From the NCBI GenBank assembly GCA_030411725.1, contig MU839830.1, positions 1,550,001 to 1,614,000 on the forward strand: DNA of 64,000 bases, in the 5' to 3' direction. Of the stretch, positions 1-10,500 are shown one piece after another; position 1 is the first letter of the stretch; each line of letters begins with the position of its first letter. The notes beneath the pieces are model-generated. The model was not told the origin of the DNA and ran no database searches. It worked only from the letters and a program-made list of their open reading frames with translations. The DNA comes from Echria macrotheca (taxonomy: Eukaryota; Ascomycota; Sordariomycetes; Sordariales; Schizotheciaceae). Position numbers and translations under genes: made by a program.

Positions 1-457
1 ATGTCACCGGGTATGTCATCCTGTGAAGTTCCTACTCTAGATACGGTCTGGCATGGTGCCAGACGGGTAACTGACCACCTGCGGCAGATTCGACATGTTC
101 CATACACTTCACTGCCTGAACAACCTCCGAAAGGCGCTCAACCCGGCCTACTACGGCACTGTTGCCGAGATCGGCCACGGCACATCGCCCAAGAGCCAAC
201 ATAATGCTTCTTCCGGTAGGCGCAGAAGGTCTGGAGAGGAAGGGGGCTTCGTGCACCAGGACCACTGCATCGAGCAGATCCGCCAGTACATCATGTGCAC
301 GGGCGACATGACGCCCATCCCGACCAAGTATTATCCCGGCCTGGGCCGGAACTATGTCGACTCGGACGTACCGCATACCTGTCGGAACTTTGAGATGCTG
401 CACGACTGGATGGTGGATCGGTATGACGGGCCGGGTGCAGTGAAGCCGGTGTTGTAA
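1..457 (+). CDS. UstYa-family (DUF3328) oxidase, 5'-partial
   Basis: The C-terminal part of a UstYa-family protein, whose characterised relatives catalyse oxidative cyclisation of ribosomal peptides in ustiloxin-type pathways. Both hallmark HxxHC motifs are visible: HTLHC near 101-115 and HQDHC near 255-270, the latter followed by IEQIRQYIMC and a C-terminal HTCRNFEML stretch. I place an intron at 11-87 (GTATGT donor, CTGAC branch, CAG acceptor), giving exons <1-10 and 88-457. The frame then reads through VTGFDMFHTLHC. The start and any N-terminal membrane anchor lie outside the window. The spacing between the two motifs is longer than usual (a Ser/Arg-rich insert), so a missed intron there is possible. 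It lies convergent with the second UstYa gene and close to the repeat-peptide gene, which suggests a shared pathway (inference). Confidence 0.8.
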
Positions 458-664
458 CAGCTGAGGCGCTTACATATCTACGGTTAAGGCATTTGGATAT
501 GATAAAGATGTTATCCGATTTCACTCCATGTCTTCTGTGATTGGTCTCTAAAGGTGTTGGTAATCCGGATTTATATTCATTCACTACCTATCATACTCTA
601 TCTTGTCCCAGTAGCAAACGACCTAAATGAGAACACACGGCGACACAACCATCCCAAACAGCCC

Positions 665-1629
665 TCACAAAGACCCCTGGCGAAAAGCCTCCACACGCAG
701 CATATACTCTTCCTGGGGAAAATGGCGATCCGGATGCAGCATCCACTCGGTGAGCTTATCAAAGTCACGACACACATGCGTGGTATGCGCATCGGGGAAG
801 TTGCCCTGCACCCGCTCGTGGAACTTCCAGGGGATGGTGCTCACGTCGGCGTAGCACATGATGGTCTGCCGCAGGTTGTCGATGCAGTGCTCGAGATGGA
901 TCCAGTACTCCTTCTTTGCGGCCGGCGACATGCCGCGGTCGGCGCCGTAGCGGTCCGGGTACAGGTGCCTGCGCACGAGGTCGAGGCAGTGCAGCTGGTG
1001 GTAGACCTCGAGCCCGGTGATGTAGAAGCCGTCTTCTCCGGGGATTGGCAGCGTGCTGTTGGGCAGCCGGTCCGCGTCCCGGGCCGGGATCTTGATCACC
1101 CCGACGTCGATGTACAGGTCGTGCCAGGCCCGGTCGACCTCGTCGTCCGGGGGTCCCTGCCACTTGGTCCGGTCCGCGTGGAAGTTGTTGTGGAACACGA
1201 CCTCCTTGTATTCGACCGCCTCGAGTGCCGGGGAGAATACCTCGGGGGTCCTGTGGTAGACCCATTTGATCTTGTCTGGCGCGTAGTCTGCTGGCGAGTT
1301 AGTTTCACTCTTAATAGCTTGACTGCGGGGAATCAGGGATAATCACCATGGACTTTGGCGGTCTTTGAAATATTCCAGAATACATATTCTCTGGCCATCC
1401 AAGCGAGCGATACCACTATCAATAGGCTGACTAGGGCCGCTGTTGATAGCTTGGATCGACGACGAGCCCGGAGGAGCTCGGCACGGGCGGCGTCCAGCTC
1501 GGAGCCGGGGAGGAATGTCTCCCGCGAGTCAGAAGAGTCGCGGAGAGATTCATACAGGACATTTTTCTCTGTCTTGTTTGGCAGAGCCTTATTTTTGATG
1601 TGAGAAACGGCTGTAGTAAGCCTTTCCAT
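665..1629 (-). CDS. UstYa-family (DUF3328) oxidase, membrane-anchored
   Basis: A complete UstYa-like protein of 302 aa, complement(join(665..1290,1347..1629)). Exon 1 encodes a charged cytosolic N-terminus and one membrane segment (STAALVSLLIVVSLAWMA). Exon 2 encodes the luminal domain with both motifs, HQLHC and HLEHC, which are the presumed metal-binding and catalytic residues of the family. The 56-nt intron has a GTGATT donor, an ACTAAC branch and a CAG acceptor, and joining it keeps the frame (VHADYAPDKIKW). The membrane topology fits action in the secretory pathway on a secreted precursor. It is divergent from the CGLSPSEAR protein and convergent with the other UstYa gene. The dicysteine-free HxxHC pattern and the length (about 250-300 aa) are normal for the family. 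Confidence 0.88.
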
Positions 1630-2324
1630 CGTGAGTGTTCGTTGTGCGATGGTGCTGGCTCTGGCCTTGGTAGAGTTTGCTCCCTGGTTCTAGATATCAA
1701 CTTGAAAATCCGGGATGGGATGGGGCATTCGAAGACTACCAAAGAATTCATTGATCAGAAATCCGTACATTCACAGAAACTTCAGAAAGTCATGCGTGAT
1801 TGCTGTGTGGTCGAAGGATGCACCGTTTCCCCTCCGTTTCTGGGTCCGGGCCCGAGGCGCAAGGGCAGCGCCCAACCCGCTTGCAGGGCTCCCAAAACAG
1901 GCAGGTGAGTAGTCTTCAGGATTCAAAACAAAGTTTTCTTGAGGGGAGGTTGGTGTTCCCATTCCGGGGGGTGTTCAAGGGAAAGGTTCCTCGGCCCGAT
2001 AGCCGTGCGGCCGGGGAAACTGGAAGTCATCACACACCTCGGACTCGGCATTCACCAACGATCGTATATGGGGAGAAGGAGAGGGGGAGCCGAATCCACA
2101 GGAGGGGAAAAGGCACAGCAGCACACAAAGGCTGTGGTGGAAACCCACATGTGGGTCTGTGGGTCCGACAACATCGTATTCTGCTATGAGGATCGAAGTG
2201 AGGGAAAGGTTTCCAAGAATATCTTGGGTTTTTTGTGTTTTTGATCCATCCATCACAAGAGGCGGTCGTCTTCTATTCCTACCCACACCGACAAGTAGCG
2301 GACGCAAGCAAGCTACCCCTTCAT
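1630..2324. promoter_or_regulatory. divergent intergenic region between two RiPP-locus genes
   Basis: This 695-bp stretch separates the starts of the second UstYa gene (minus) and the CGLSPSEAR protein (plus), so it probably carries both promoters. I see no credible coding frame. A G/C-rich patch near 1985-2015 holds CGG and CCG triplets of the kind zinc-cluster regulators bind, but the spacing is not diagnostic. Confidence 0.4.
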
Positions 2325-3083
2325 ATGGCAAATTTCGTCTACCATAGCCTCCCAAACAAGCCGTGCCCTCCTGGGCCAGCTGTCCAGGACCATCAAGAAG
2401 TTATTCCAGCGGACGGTAAACTCCATCGACTCAGGGAGAAAATATCGTCAACCTCGTTGTCCTCCCGAGCCGCTTGGACGTTCTTCACTGCCATTATTTC
2501 ATTCATCACAGCATCTCTCATCGTCTACGGCTTGACAACATCCACCCCCACAAACCCCCCAAGCCATGCCCGTGTGGGCCAGGAAGAATGTGGCCTATCC
2601 CCCAGCGAGGCACGCAAAAACAACTGCGTATTCGACCCCATCATCATGGGCTGGGTGCCAGGTAGATGCTACGACGCCGACCTAGCGCGAGACTTTCTGA
2701 GCCGCAGGAACTGGACATTCCACCGGACGCCGCCTGATGGCAACGGCAAGACCGACGATGTGGTGGTAGAAATGTCCGACGTTCTGGCAGGCGACTGGGA
2801 CTTTCTCTACGTAGAGCCCCAGTTCTACATTCTCCAGTGCCTGTACACGTGGAAGAAGACGTGGCGGGCTGCCGTAGAAAACGCCGCCGTCGTGGTGGAT
2901 GGCTATCTCGCCGACGAGCACCACACGAATCACTGTGAGATGCTCATCACGAAAGGGCCGGAGCGGGAGAAGAGCTTGTATATGAAGTATTCGAGCTGTC
3001 CGTGGGGCAAGCATGGGAGTGCTGGGCGGTTTGGGTGGTATAGAGTTGTCAAGGGGAAGCGCGTTTACAGGCTAGATGCATGA
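2325..3083 (+). CDS. single-pass membrane protein with CGLSPSEAR and HxxHC motifs
   Basis: An intron-free 252-aa protein. The ATG at 2325 (MANFVYH) is chosen over an upstream in-frame ATG at 2235 because the extra residues look like untranslated leader. It has one membrane segment (about residues 52-75, TFFTAIISFITASLIVYG), then CGLSPSEARKNNCVFDPI, WVPGRCYDADL, a WKKTW stretch and an HTNHC motif of the same HxxHC form as UstYa proteins. From memory this is a recurrent fungal family often found near UstYa-type or other secondary-metabolite genes; no member has an assigned function that I know of. Its position between a UstYa gene and the repeat-peptide gene suggests a role in peptide maturation (inference). 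Confidence 0.72.
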   Translation: MANFVYHSLPNKPCPPGPAVQDHQEVIPADGKLHRLREKISSTSLSSRAAWTFFTAIISFITASLIVYGLTTSTPTNPPSHARVGQEECGLSPSEARKNNCVFDPIIMGWVPGRCYDADLARDFLSRRNWTFHRTPPDGNGKTDDVVVEMSDVLAGDWDFLYVEPQFYILQCLYTWKKTWRAAVENAAVVVDGYLADEHHTNHCEMLITKGPEREKSLYMKYSSCPWGKHGSAGRFGWYRVVKGKRVYRLDA

Positions 3084-3535
3084 ATGGCCTGTTAGAAACG
3101 AGACCATTGTTCGTTTATGTTGTTTCGTAGGTAGTCAAATTGTGTTGCTTCCTCTGCCTAGTGGATAGTAGGCGCCCAAGCCTTGCGGCGGATAGGTACC
3201 TGTAGGTATTGTACCTACATACCTACCTAGGCTACAGACCTGCAGGTAGGTACTTCTTAATGAACCAGAAGCTGAGTGCTATATCTTGGGTAAAATTTCA
3301 CGGCACATCATTTTAGACAACAAGACCAAACGCATGTGATATATATTCTGGTTTTTTTGTCTGCCTATACGTAAAGCCGTGATCCAATCAACCTCCCAGC
3401 TCACAAGGCTTCCCAACTCCGTCTCTGCCACTGAGCATGAATGAACCCAGGGCTAGCAACCAGGGACACTAGGTATTTGTGTCAGTACGAAAGTTTGAAA
3501 TCGGCACCAAGATGAATAAATCTTACCAATACCAA
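3084..3535. other. intergenic, no gene seen
   Basis: The stretch lies between two genes pointing towards each other. It carries a dense run of TACCTACCTAGG-like words at about 3195-3255 and otherwise nothing I can name. Confidence 0.5.
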
Positions 3536-3835
3536 TCACTTGGCAACATCGGCCCAGGTGACGACGCCAGCAGCCGAGTTGTCGGTGGTGTCGGCCCGCT
3601 TGGCCACATCAGCCCAGGTGACAACGCCAGCGGCAGAGTTGTCTGTGGTTTCCGTCCGCTTGGCCACGTCGGCCCAAGTGACCACGCCGGCGGCCGAGTT
3701 ATCCGTGTTCTCGGCTCTCTTGGCCACGTCGGCCCAGGTGACAACGCCAGCGGCTGAGCTGTCTGTCGCCTCATGAGCCACGGGGGCTGCAAGAACGCCG
3801 GCACTGGCAATGATGGCGACGAGGGTGAGCTTCAT
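3536..3835 (-). CDS. KEX2-processed repeat peptide precursor (dikaritin/UstA-like)
   Basis: A 99-aa secreted precursor. Residues 1-17 form a signal peptide (MKLTLVAIIASAGVLAA), residues 18-23 a short leader, and residues 24-99 four repeats of 17-20 aa. Each repeat ends in ADVAKR, a KEX2-type site; the last ends in ADVAK followed by the stop. The repeat body SAAGVVTWADVAK is invariant, while the residues just after each Lys-Arg vary (AENTDN, TETTDN, ADTTDN). The ATG at 3835 is chosen because it opens the signal peptide, although the frame stays open upstream to 4006; a weak TATA-like element lies about 85 nt upstream. The layout matches UstA-type precursors and KEX2-processed repeat proteins. 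It is not a pheromone precursor, as there is no Cys/Trp pheromone core. The neighbouring UstYa genes make a RiPP role likely. The GTGATT after the last Lys could be a splice donor, so a further exon cannot be excluded. Confidence 0.85.
   Translation of the reverse strand: MKLTLVAIIASAGVLAAPVAHEATDSSAAGVVTWADVAKRAENTDNSAAGVVTWADVAKRTETTDNSAAGVVTWADVAKRADTTDNSAAGVVTWADVAK
3539..3766 (-). repeat. four in-frame repeats encoding the core peptide
   Basis: Units lie at 3716-3766, 3656-3715, 3596-3655 and 3539-3595 (read on the minus strand in that order). The units differ at many third codon positions (for example Val GTT/GTG/GTC, Asp GAC/GAT, Ser TCA/TCG/TCT) yet encode the same SAAGVVTWADVAK. Confidence 0.9.
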
Positions 3836-4921
3836 GGTGTGTTTTGATTGAAATTTCGAAAAGGGATTGATAGATAATGCCGTTCGACGAGTTGAGAAAA
3901 AGTTCAAGATGGGCTTTGGATATAAGGTCCTACAACTTGGGGGCGTTGAAGGCTTTCGTCTACTACTTAAGCCGAGGACGGACGTAGGGGCTGGCCAAGG
4001 GCTCACCTAGCTCTAGCAGGGGCGCGTTCTCTGTTTGGAAGGAACTTGCACCGAGCATATCTCACCACCAAGGGGGTAGGTAGACTTACACAGCTCGGGA
4101 TACTACCTTGAGAATATGGACTTGCGCGTTCATCCCTGCCAGTTTCGGTGTCCGATGAAACAGACTGGACTGAGCGTCCAACACCGCCGAGGCTAGCAAG
4201 GGCTGTTGGTGCTCCTGTCACAGTAGCCGTGCCCTCCGTTTTGTCCTGAAAACGGAGGAAGGTCTCAGCATTGGGCACAAAGATATCCTCGCGGCGACGC
4301 TATGCCTTGCCATCTCCCAACTTATCCTTCTAGTAGCTACCTTGGCTGCATGCCAAGAAATTCTGGTGGTTGACCGGATTACCATGGCCGAGGCTCTTTG
4401 GTAGGGATTCCGGACGCCGCCTGGCTGCGTACCAACACAACCCTCATTCTAATAAAGGTTGTTTTAGAAGATATCCATGACCGCCGGGGTTGCTTCGTCG
4501 TGATTGGACGACCGGCAAATTCACAATTCACCGACGAACTACTCCAAAATCCTCCTGCCCCTCCCTCCCCACTCACTGGGGACTGTGGAGAGCCAGCGGC
4601 GCGGACGACTGGCGATGAACATCTCGGCATTATCCTTTTGATCGTAAATTCTTGCGTTGTCCATCCTAAATTCCTTCCATGCAACCCCAACACGAAGCAG
4701 GAGGACTCTCCCAATGAGTCCCGCGGATGACACTTGTTTGGAACATTTCTGATCCTCTGACCTCTTGGCTGCTCTCTCATCACCAACACTAAGTAGTACG
4801 GATAGCGACAAAACACGCAAGCCGGCTCAAATTCCCCAGCTGCCCCCACCTTGATCCCCAGCCTCTTGCCTCCTCTTCGACAGCCAGCTGCTGCTGAAAC
4901 AGGAAATCTGGAAAAGAAGTC
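3836..4921. other. intergenic, no supported gene
   Basis: It holds the 5' region of the precursor gene and the promoter of the GFA gene. Overlapping frames on both strands (4379-4951 minus, 4398-4730 plus) show no family resemblance and no splice pattern that rescues them. Confidence 0.5.
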
Positions 4922-5992
4922 ATGGAGGAAGCAATCCGCGGAAACTGCCACTGCGGTAATTTCCGCTTCGAAATTCCGGCCGACTCATCCAGCACCCCGG
5001 CCAAACTCGGTGTGACCATTTGCCACTGCAGCCTCTGCACCAAGCTGGGCAGTCTCTGGCTGCCCGTCAACCCCGATGACTTCGCCATAACACGCGACAA
5101 GGGCACGTTGACGACCTACCGCGGCGTTCGGTTCTGCAGAGACTGCGGCACAACTGTGACCAGCGAGCACGTCGCCGGTCCGCTCCAGGGAAAGTTCCTG
5201 GTGAACGCCAGGGCCGTGGCGGGCTTCAATCCTTTCCAACTTGGGACCAAGTGAGCTTTCCCCGCCGCTCTAAACTTCTATCCGTTGTTGATAGCCGAGA
5301 AGTAAACGATTGACTAACAGCTTACTGATGGTGCGGGTTCTAGTGTCATCCACACCACAGGGTCCGAGACAGATCCGAAAGACATCGACCACCAACAGAG
5401 ACAGACACAGACTCCATCATCCATGCCCGTGACCGGAGCGGAACAAGACCCTGTCAAGCACCGAGGATCCTGCCACTGCGGCAAGGTCAACGTGGAACTC
5501 CTCGTCGAGCTCGACGAGCTCGAGATCAAGGAGGACAATTGCAGCTCGTGCGTGCGTGTAAGTCGTCTCGTCCCCCCTCCGTCTTTCTTTGATCCGATGT
5601 CTCGCCACTCTGCCTCACCAACCGACCAACCCCTGACTAGAAACAACTAACCAAAAAATGGAAAGGATGCCTACATCGGCACGTATCCCACCAAAGAGCA
5701 GGTCCGCATCCACGGCAGGGAGCATACATTCGAGTACCGCTACGGCAGCAAGTTCAACGGCATAGCGCACTGCCGGACCTGCGGTGTCGTCGTGTTCACC
5801 AACGTGTACGGACCTCCGCTGAGCGTGTTCGATCGGCTCCCGGCCGAGAGGAAGGAGAGGGCGCTGGCGGTGTACTGGAAGAACATGGCGTTGCAGCCGG
5901 TCAATGTGCGCGTCTTGGACGGCGTCGATTTGGGTGCTCTTACGATCCAGAAGACGGATGAAGGGGCTGAGGGTTATGTGCTGCCGCCGTGA
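4922..5992 (+). CDS. tandem GFA-domain (CENP-V/GFA zinc-binding) protein
   Basis: A 289-aa protein, join(4922..5250,5344..5557,5666..5992). The introns have GTGAGC and GTAAGT donors and CTAAC branches. It has two glutathione-dependent formaldehyde-activating-type domains. Domain 1 shows GNCHCGNFRFE, CHCSLC and CRDCGTTVTSEH. Domain 2 shows GSCHCGKVNVELLV, CSSC and CRTCGVVVFTNVYG. The Cys sets are the zinc ligands of the fold. Two GFA units in one chain is a common fungal form. The enzymatic role of most members is unproven; formaldehyde/glutathione chemistry is only the family name. A linker of about 30 residues rich in Gln/Thr joins the domains. Nothing ties it to the RiPP genes apart from proximity. 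Confidence 0.85.
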
Positions 5993-6199
5993 ACATTTTG
6001 TTCTCAGCTGTCTTGCCTCTCAACCGTGGCTAGATAAATACTAGGTACCTTACTTATGGATGGTGGTGGGCCGCGTTGATCTGTGTATATCTTTTTCTTT
6101 CATCCTTCCTACTTAGTCTCGCTCCAGTACAGAATATAAGTTTGATAATACCAAGAGTCTTAGCAAAATTGATTAGGTTCCTTACTTGACTTTTCTCAA

Positions 6200-6421
6200 G
6201 GTAGTCGACTTTGGCTTCGAGGATTCGGAACCTTGCAGCAGGCACTTCGGTTAGCCCTCCGAAACGACTGGAGCGAGGTCGTGCATGCTGTTCTAGAGAT
6301 GAAAGCAAGCCTGAATGGCTGTGACGAACGTCGCAGAACTGTGCTTCCTGCTACAACCGGAAAGTCTATTCGGAGGTCGATGTGGGGCTTGCCTTCTCGT
6401 GGATTCTTGGAGCGTTTTTGA
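6200..6421 (+). pseudogene. degenerate ankyrin-repeat fragment
   Basis: The plus-strand frame from 6233 reads ALRLALRNDWSEVVHAVLEM and then LNGCDERRRTVL with ATTGKS. This follows the ankyrin consensus (LHLAARNGHxEVVxxLLExGAxxNxxDxxGRTxLHxAA), with several substitutions at structural positions, and then runs into unrelated sequence and a stop. No continuation was found on either side, so it looks like a remnant of a larger ankyrin gene. Confidence 0.35.
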
Positions 6422-7436
6422 GCCGACCTGGCAACATGTAGTAACGGTCGTTGCCCGTTATATCGAAACATAATTACGATTGTAATCTAGCGAATAACAT
6501 AAAGTTACTGCATTCTTTCGGTGCTCAACTGGTGAGCATCGAGGTCATCGATGACAAAGGCATACGCCGCTAGAGTGGACTATCGGCAGAAGGCCATGGG
6601 GCTGTGGTTACCTGATCCGCAGTGTAGCTCACCCATATGGAGACCAGGGCGGCAGGGAAGAAAGAGCCCCCTGTTCTTCTTTTTCGCGGAGCAGTGTCCG
6701 TGTTGGTGGCGCCGTCATAAGGACTTGTTGAGGATGACTTTGTCGTTTCCATACACAGAACATACGATCAGTCTCGGCCCCCCCTCGGGCGGGACACACA
6801 TCATTACCTACTATCAAAATAACTGGCGATATTTCATTCCGCACCACGAACGAAAAAGGGGTAGGTACAAAGTGAACATGCCGCGCCTTGGCACACGGCA
6901 AGCCACATGGGCCGGACAAGGCCGAACCGGGGAGAGTGGATCCAGTCCAGTCCATCGCCGCCAGTGGGTTCTGGATGAAAGAACGCATGAGATTCGCGGG
7001 CTTTGGAGACGAATTTTATTTTCGGGGCGGTGTTGGGTTCCCTCATGTCACTTAACAAAGGCACTGGATCATGTTTGGGTAAAATACGACGGTCAATTTA
7101 AACCAATGGGACTAGTGCTGATGCCGAGGAATCAAGAGATTATGTACGCGGAATTGTCGGCATAGAAGGCCCAGTAGACGGTTGCAATATTGAAGACGAG
7201 AGTTACATGGTGCGGGTAGTGTATCGCTTACTTATATGAACTACTACTATTTATGTTATTACGTCAGATCTAGGTTCCACCTCAGTGGGAGAGGCGGGAA
7301 TGCCCGAGGTGGCATTCCTATGGCCGGATGCTTCTTCTTACCTAAGTAGGCAGGTACAGTATTCTAGTCGTGGCTTGAGTCTTTCTGTCAGCCGCTTTTC
7401 AATCAGAATGGATATCCTATGGCATGGGGACATGGC

Positions 7437-7444
7437 TATAAATA
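7437..7444 (+). promoter_or_regulatory. TATA box of the GH71 gene
   Basis: The sequence TATAAATA lies about 100 bp upstream of the ATG at 7545. Confidence 0.5.
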
Positions 7445-7544
7445 CATGCAACTCGGAATGACGGGAAACTGAATTTGAGGTTTGGTTCTTCACACGCTCA
7501 TTCATTCACTCTTTACAGGCAGCTCAAGCTGCAATTCCACCCTC

Positions 7545-10500
7545 ATGATGAATTTGTTTTCGGCACTGCTAGGAGTGCTGCTCGCGGCCAGCGGCGTGCA
7601 GTCGCAGGCCGTGTTTGCGCACTTCATGGTGGGCAACACGCCCGAGTTCACGCTCTCCGACTGGCAGACCAACATGCAGTGGGCCAAGGATGTGCACATT
7701 GAAGCGTTTGCGCTCAACATGGCATACGACTGGCCGGCAACTATGCTGCGCTCAACCTCGCTTTCCAGGCAGCACAAAACGTGGGCTTCAAACTTCTGTT
7801 CTCATTCGACTACGCCGGCAACGGTCCATGGCCGATGGAGGAGGTCACGCGGGTGATTCAGCAGTACGGCCGGCACAGCGCGTACTGGCAGCACCAGGGA
7901 AAGCCGCTGGTGTCGACATTCGAGGGACCCGAGAGAGCCAACGACTGGATCGCCATCAAGGCTCAGACAAACTGCTTTTTCATCCCCGACTGGTCGTCAC
8001 TCGGTGCCGGGCCTGCCATGGCGGCCGGGAACGGGGTTGCCGACGGTCTTTTCAGCTGGGCTGGCTGGGCATACGGCACGGATTCCATGACGACGTACGT
8101 CGATGCATCCTACCTGGAGGCGCTCCAGGGAAAGGCCTACATGATGCCCGTGTCGCCCTGGTTCTACACCAACCTACCCGGCTACGGCAAGAACTGGGCG
8201 TGGAAAGGCGACGATCTCTGGCACGCGCGGTGGAACCATGTGTTTGCCGTCAAGCCCGACTTTGTGCAGATCATCTCGTGGAACGACTACGGCGAGTCGC
8301 ACTATATCGCGCCGCTCGACGAGCGCCAGTACGAGCCCTTCACCATTGGCCAGGCTCCTTATAATTTTGTGCGCGGCATGCCCCACGACGGCTGGCGAGT
8401 CCATCTCCCCTTCCTCATCGACACGTACAAGAACTTGCAACCGGCAGTGGGTCAGGAGAGCGTGGTGGTGTGGTACCGGAAGTCGCCAGGCAGGTCCCCG
8501 AGCTGTTCCAGCGGCGGCACCACAGGCAACACGGCAACCCAGCTGCAGCTCGAGTTTGAGCCGGCCGACGTGCTGACCGACTACATCTTTGTGACGGCGC
8601 TGCTGGGCCGCCGGGCGCAGCTGTCGGTGGGCTCGGCCACAAACATCCGCCAGTGGGAGTACGTGCCCGACAACGAGGTGGGCGTGTACTTTGCACGGAT
8701 TCCCTTCAGCGACGTCCTCGGCAGCGGCGGCGGCCAGGTCACCATCATCGTGTCGCGCCCGCCGACAGCGGATTCCATCACGGTCAGGGCGAGCGAGAAG
8801 ATCACATCCGACTGCGACTTCGACATCACCAACTGGAACGCCGTGGTTGCCGTCGGCTACGGCAGCGACAGCTCGGCACGGGCGCCCCTGAAGCTGTCGG
8901 ACCAGCACTGCATCGAGGGCTGGGGCACTGTCCGCGGCGGCTTCTACGGGCTGTGCCAGTTCACCTGTCAGTACGGCTATTGCCCTGTTACCGCATGCGT
9001 ATGCACGAAAATGGGCCGCGCAAGGGAGCTGCCCGCGCCCACCGGCATCGTCGGGTACCCGGCCAACGGAGACGCCAACTATGGTGGGCTCTGCGCTTTT
9101 GCGTGCTTCTACGGCTTCTGTCCCGACCAGTGCTCGAGGACCGAGCAGCCGCCCTTCATCCCATCTACCTCGCCGTTCTCGCCCGACACGTGCACGGCCG
9201 GCACTGCGCGCGCCGGCAAGGAGGGCTATACCGGGCTCTGCAGCTTCAGTTGCAACTGGGGTTTCTGTCCGATGCATGTCTGCCAGTGCACCGCCACCGG
9301 GCCCCTGAATGTGCCGCCGGCGCCGTCTGTCCAGGGCGGATCAAGCCCGGCCAAGGACGACGAGGGCCTGTGCAACTTTGCCTGCAGCCGTGGCTACTGC
9401 CCGGCGCCGTGCGTCAGCCGGTCCATCGTTGGCCATGTCCATTTTGGCGACTCGTTCGCGTCGGGCATGGGCACGGGGTCGACGTCGTCGGATCGCTGTC
9501 GGGTGGGCTCCAACAACTATGGCGCCCTCATCAACCGGGAGATCGGAAGCCGCTTCATCACCTACCAGCGCCATTCGTGCTCGGGCGACACACTGGACGG
9601 CCTGAATCGCCAGGTCAGCAGCTGGACGAACCCCTCGACCTTTAACGTCGGCACCATCACCATTGGAGGAAACGACCTGGGATTCGGTGATCTGGTCCAG
9701 CACTGCGTCCTGCGCCCCAAGGCCTTTCTGACCCCGGCCGAGGACGCAGCGCTCTGCGACGAGAAGAAACAGAAAGCACGAAGCAAGCTTGCGGATCAGA
9801 GCCGTCTCGGCATACAGTGGAGTCTCCGCGACGCCTACAGGGGGATTGTGCAGACGGCGGGCAACTCGGAATTCCAGCTCTACGTGGCCGACTATCCCCG
9901 CTTCTTCAACAACCGTACTACCAGCTGTGACATGACGTCGTTTGACTACTGGTTCCCAGGCTACTACTCGGGCCACGAAACCCAGACCCCCGGCGGTCTC
10001 ATCATGCTTACCCGGGACCTGCGCACCGAACTGAACGACCTCGTGGAAGACTTGAACAGCGTGATCCGCATGGCTGTCGAGGATGCCAATCGCGACCTGG
10101 ACAAAACCAGGCCCAGGGTGCACTACGTTCCCATGGACACTCACTTTGAAGGCCACCGCTGGTGCGAATCCGACGCGCTCCCCGAGCCCTACGAGTACAA
10201 TGCCGACACTTGGTTCTTCCTCAGCGGCTGGACCGACTTCCCCGACGACACTTCCGGACTGGCCGGCGAGAAGCAGCAGCTGATCAGCGAGGGCCGCGTC
10301 CCGGTGCCGGATGCCTCCGACTGCGAGGCCCGACTGGGCAGCGAGCCGGACCCCTACGACCGTTTTCTGTGCATGGTGGCCCTCAACGTCGCCCACGACC
10401 CCAACGGTGTCGAGGCGCGGAGGCTGGCGGCCGCCAATGCCGCCATCCGCGCCGGCGATGTCAACGCCGAGGAAATCGACTGGTACCTGCCCACCCGCCA

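Larger units (their letters stand above)
5993..7544. other. intergenic with an ankyrin-like relic
   Basis: Apart from the relic at 6200-6421 and the TATA element upstream of the GH71 gene, I see no supported gene. The 204-aa open frame at 6551-7165 has no recognisable features and is probably chance. Confidence 0.45.

Noticed and set aside
554..1342. A 262-aa plus-strand frame
   Set aside because: It is the antisense of the UstYa gene, and its composition is the mirror of that coding sequence.
3536..3835. A mating-pheromone (alpha-factor type) precursor
   Set aside because: The layout is similar (signal peptide, Lys-Arg repeats), but the core has no Cys, Gly-Gln or terminal Trp pattern of Sordariomycete pheromones, and UstYa genes are next to it.
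4379..4951. A 190-aa minus-strand frame upstream of the GFA gene
   Set aside because: No motif, no signal peptide, and it overlaps the GFA start; most likely chance.
6551..7165. A 204-aa plus-strand frame
   Set aside because: The composition is irregular, no family features are seen, and overlapping frames on the other strand are equally open.
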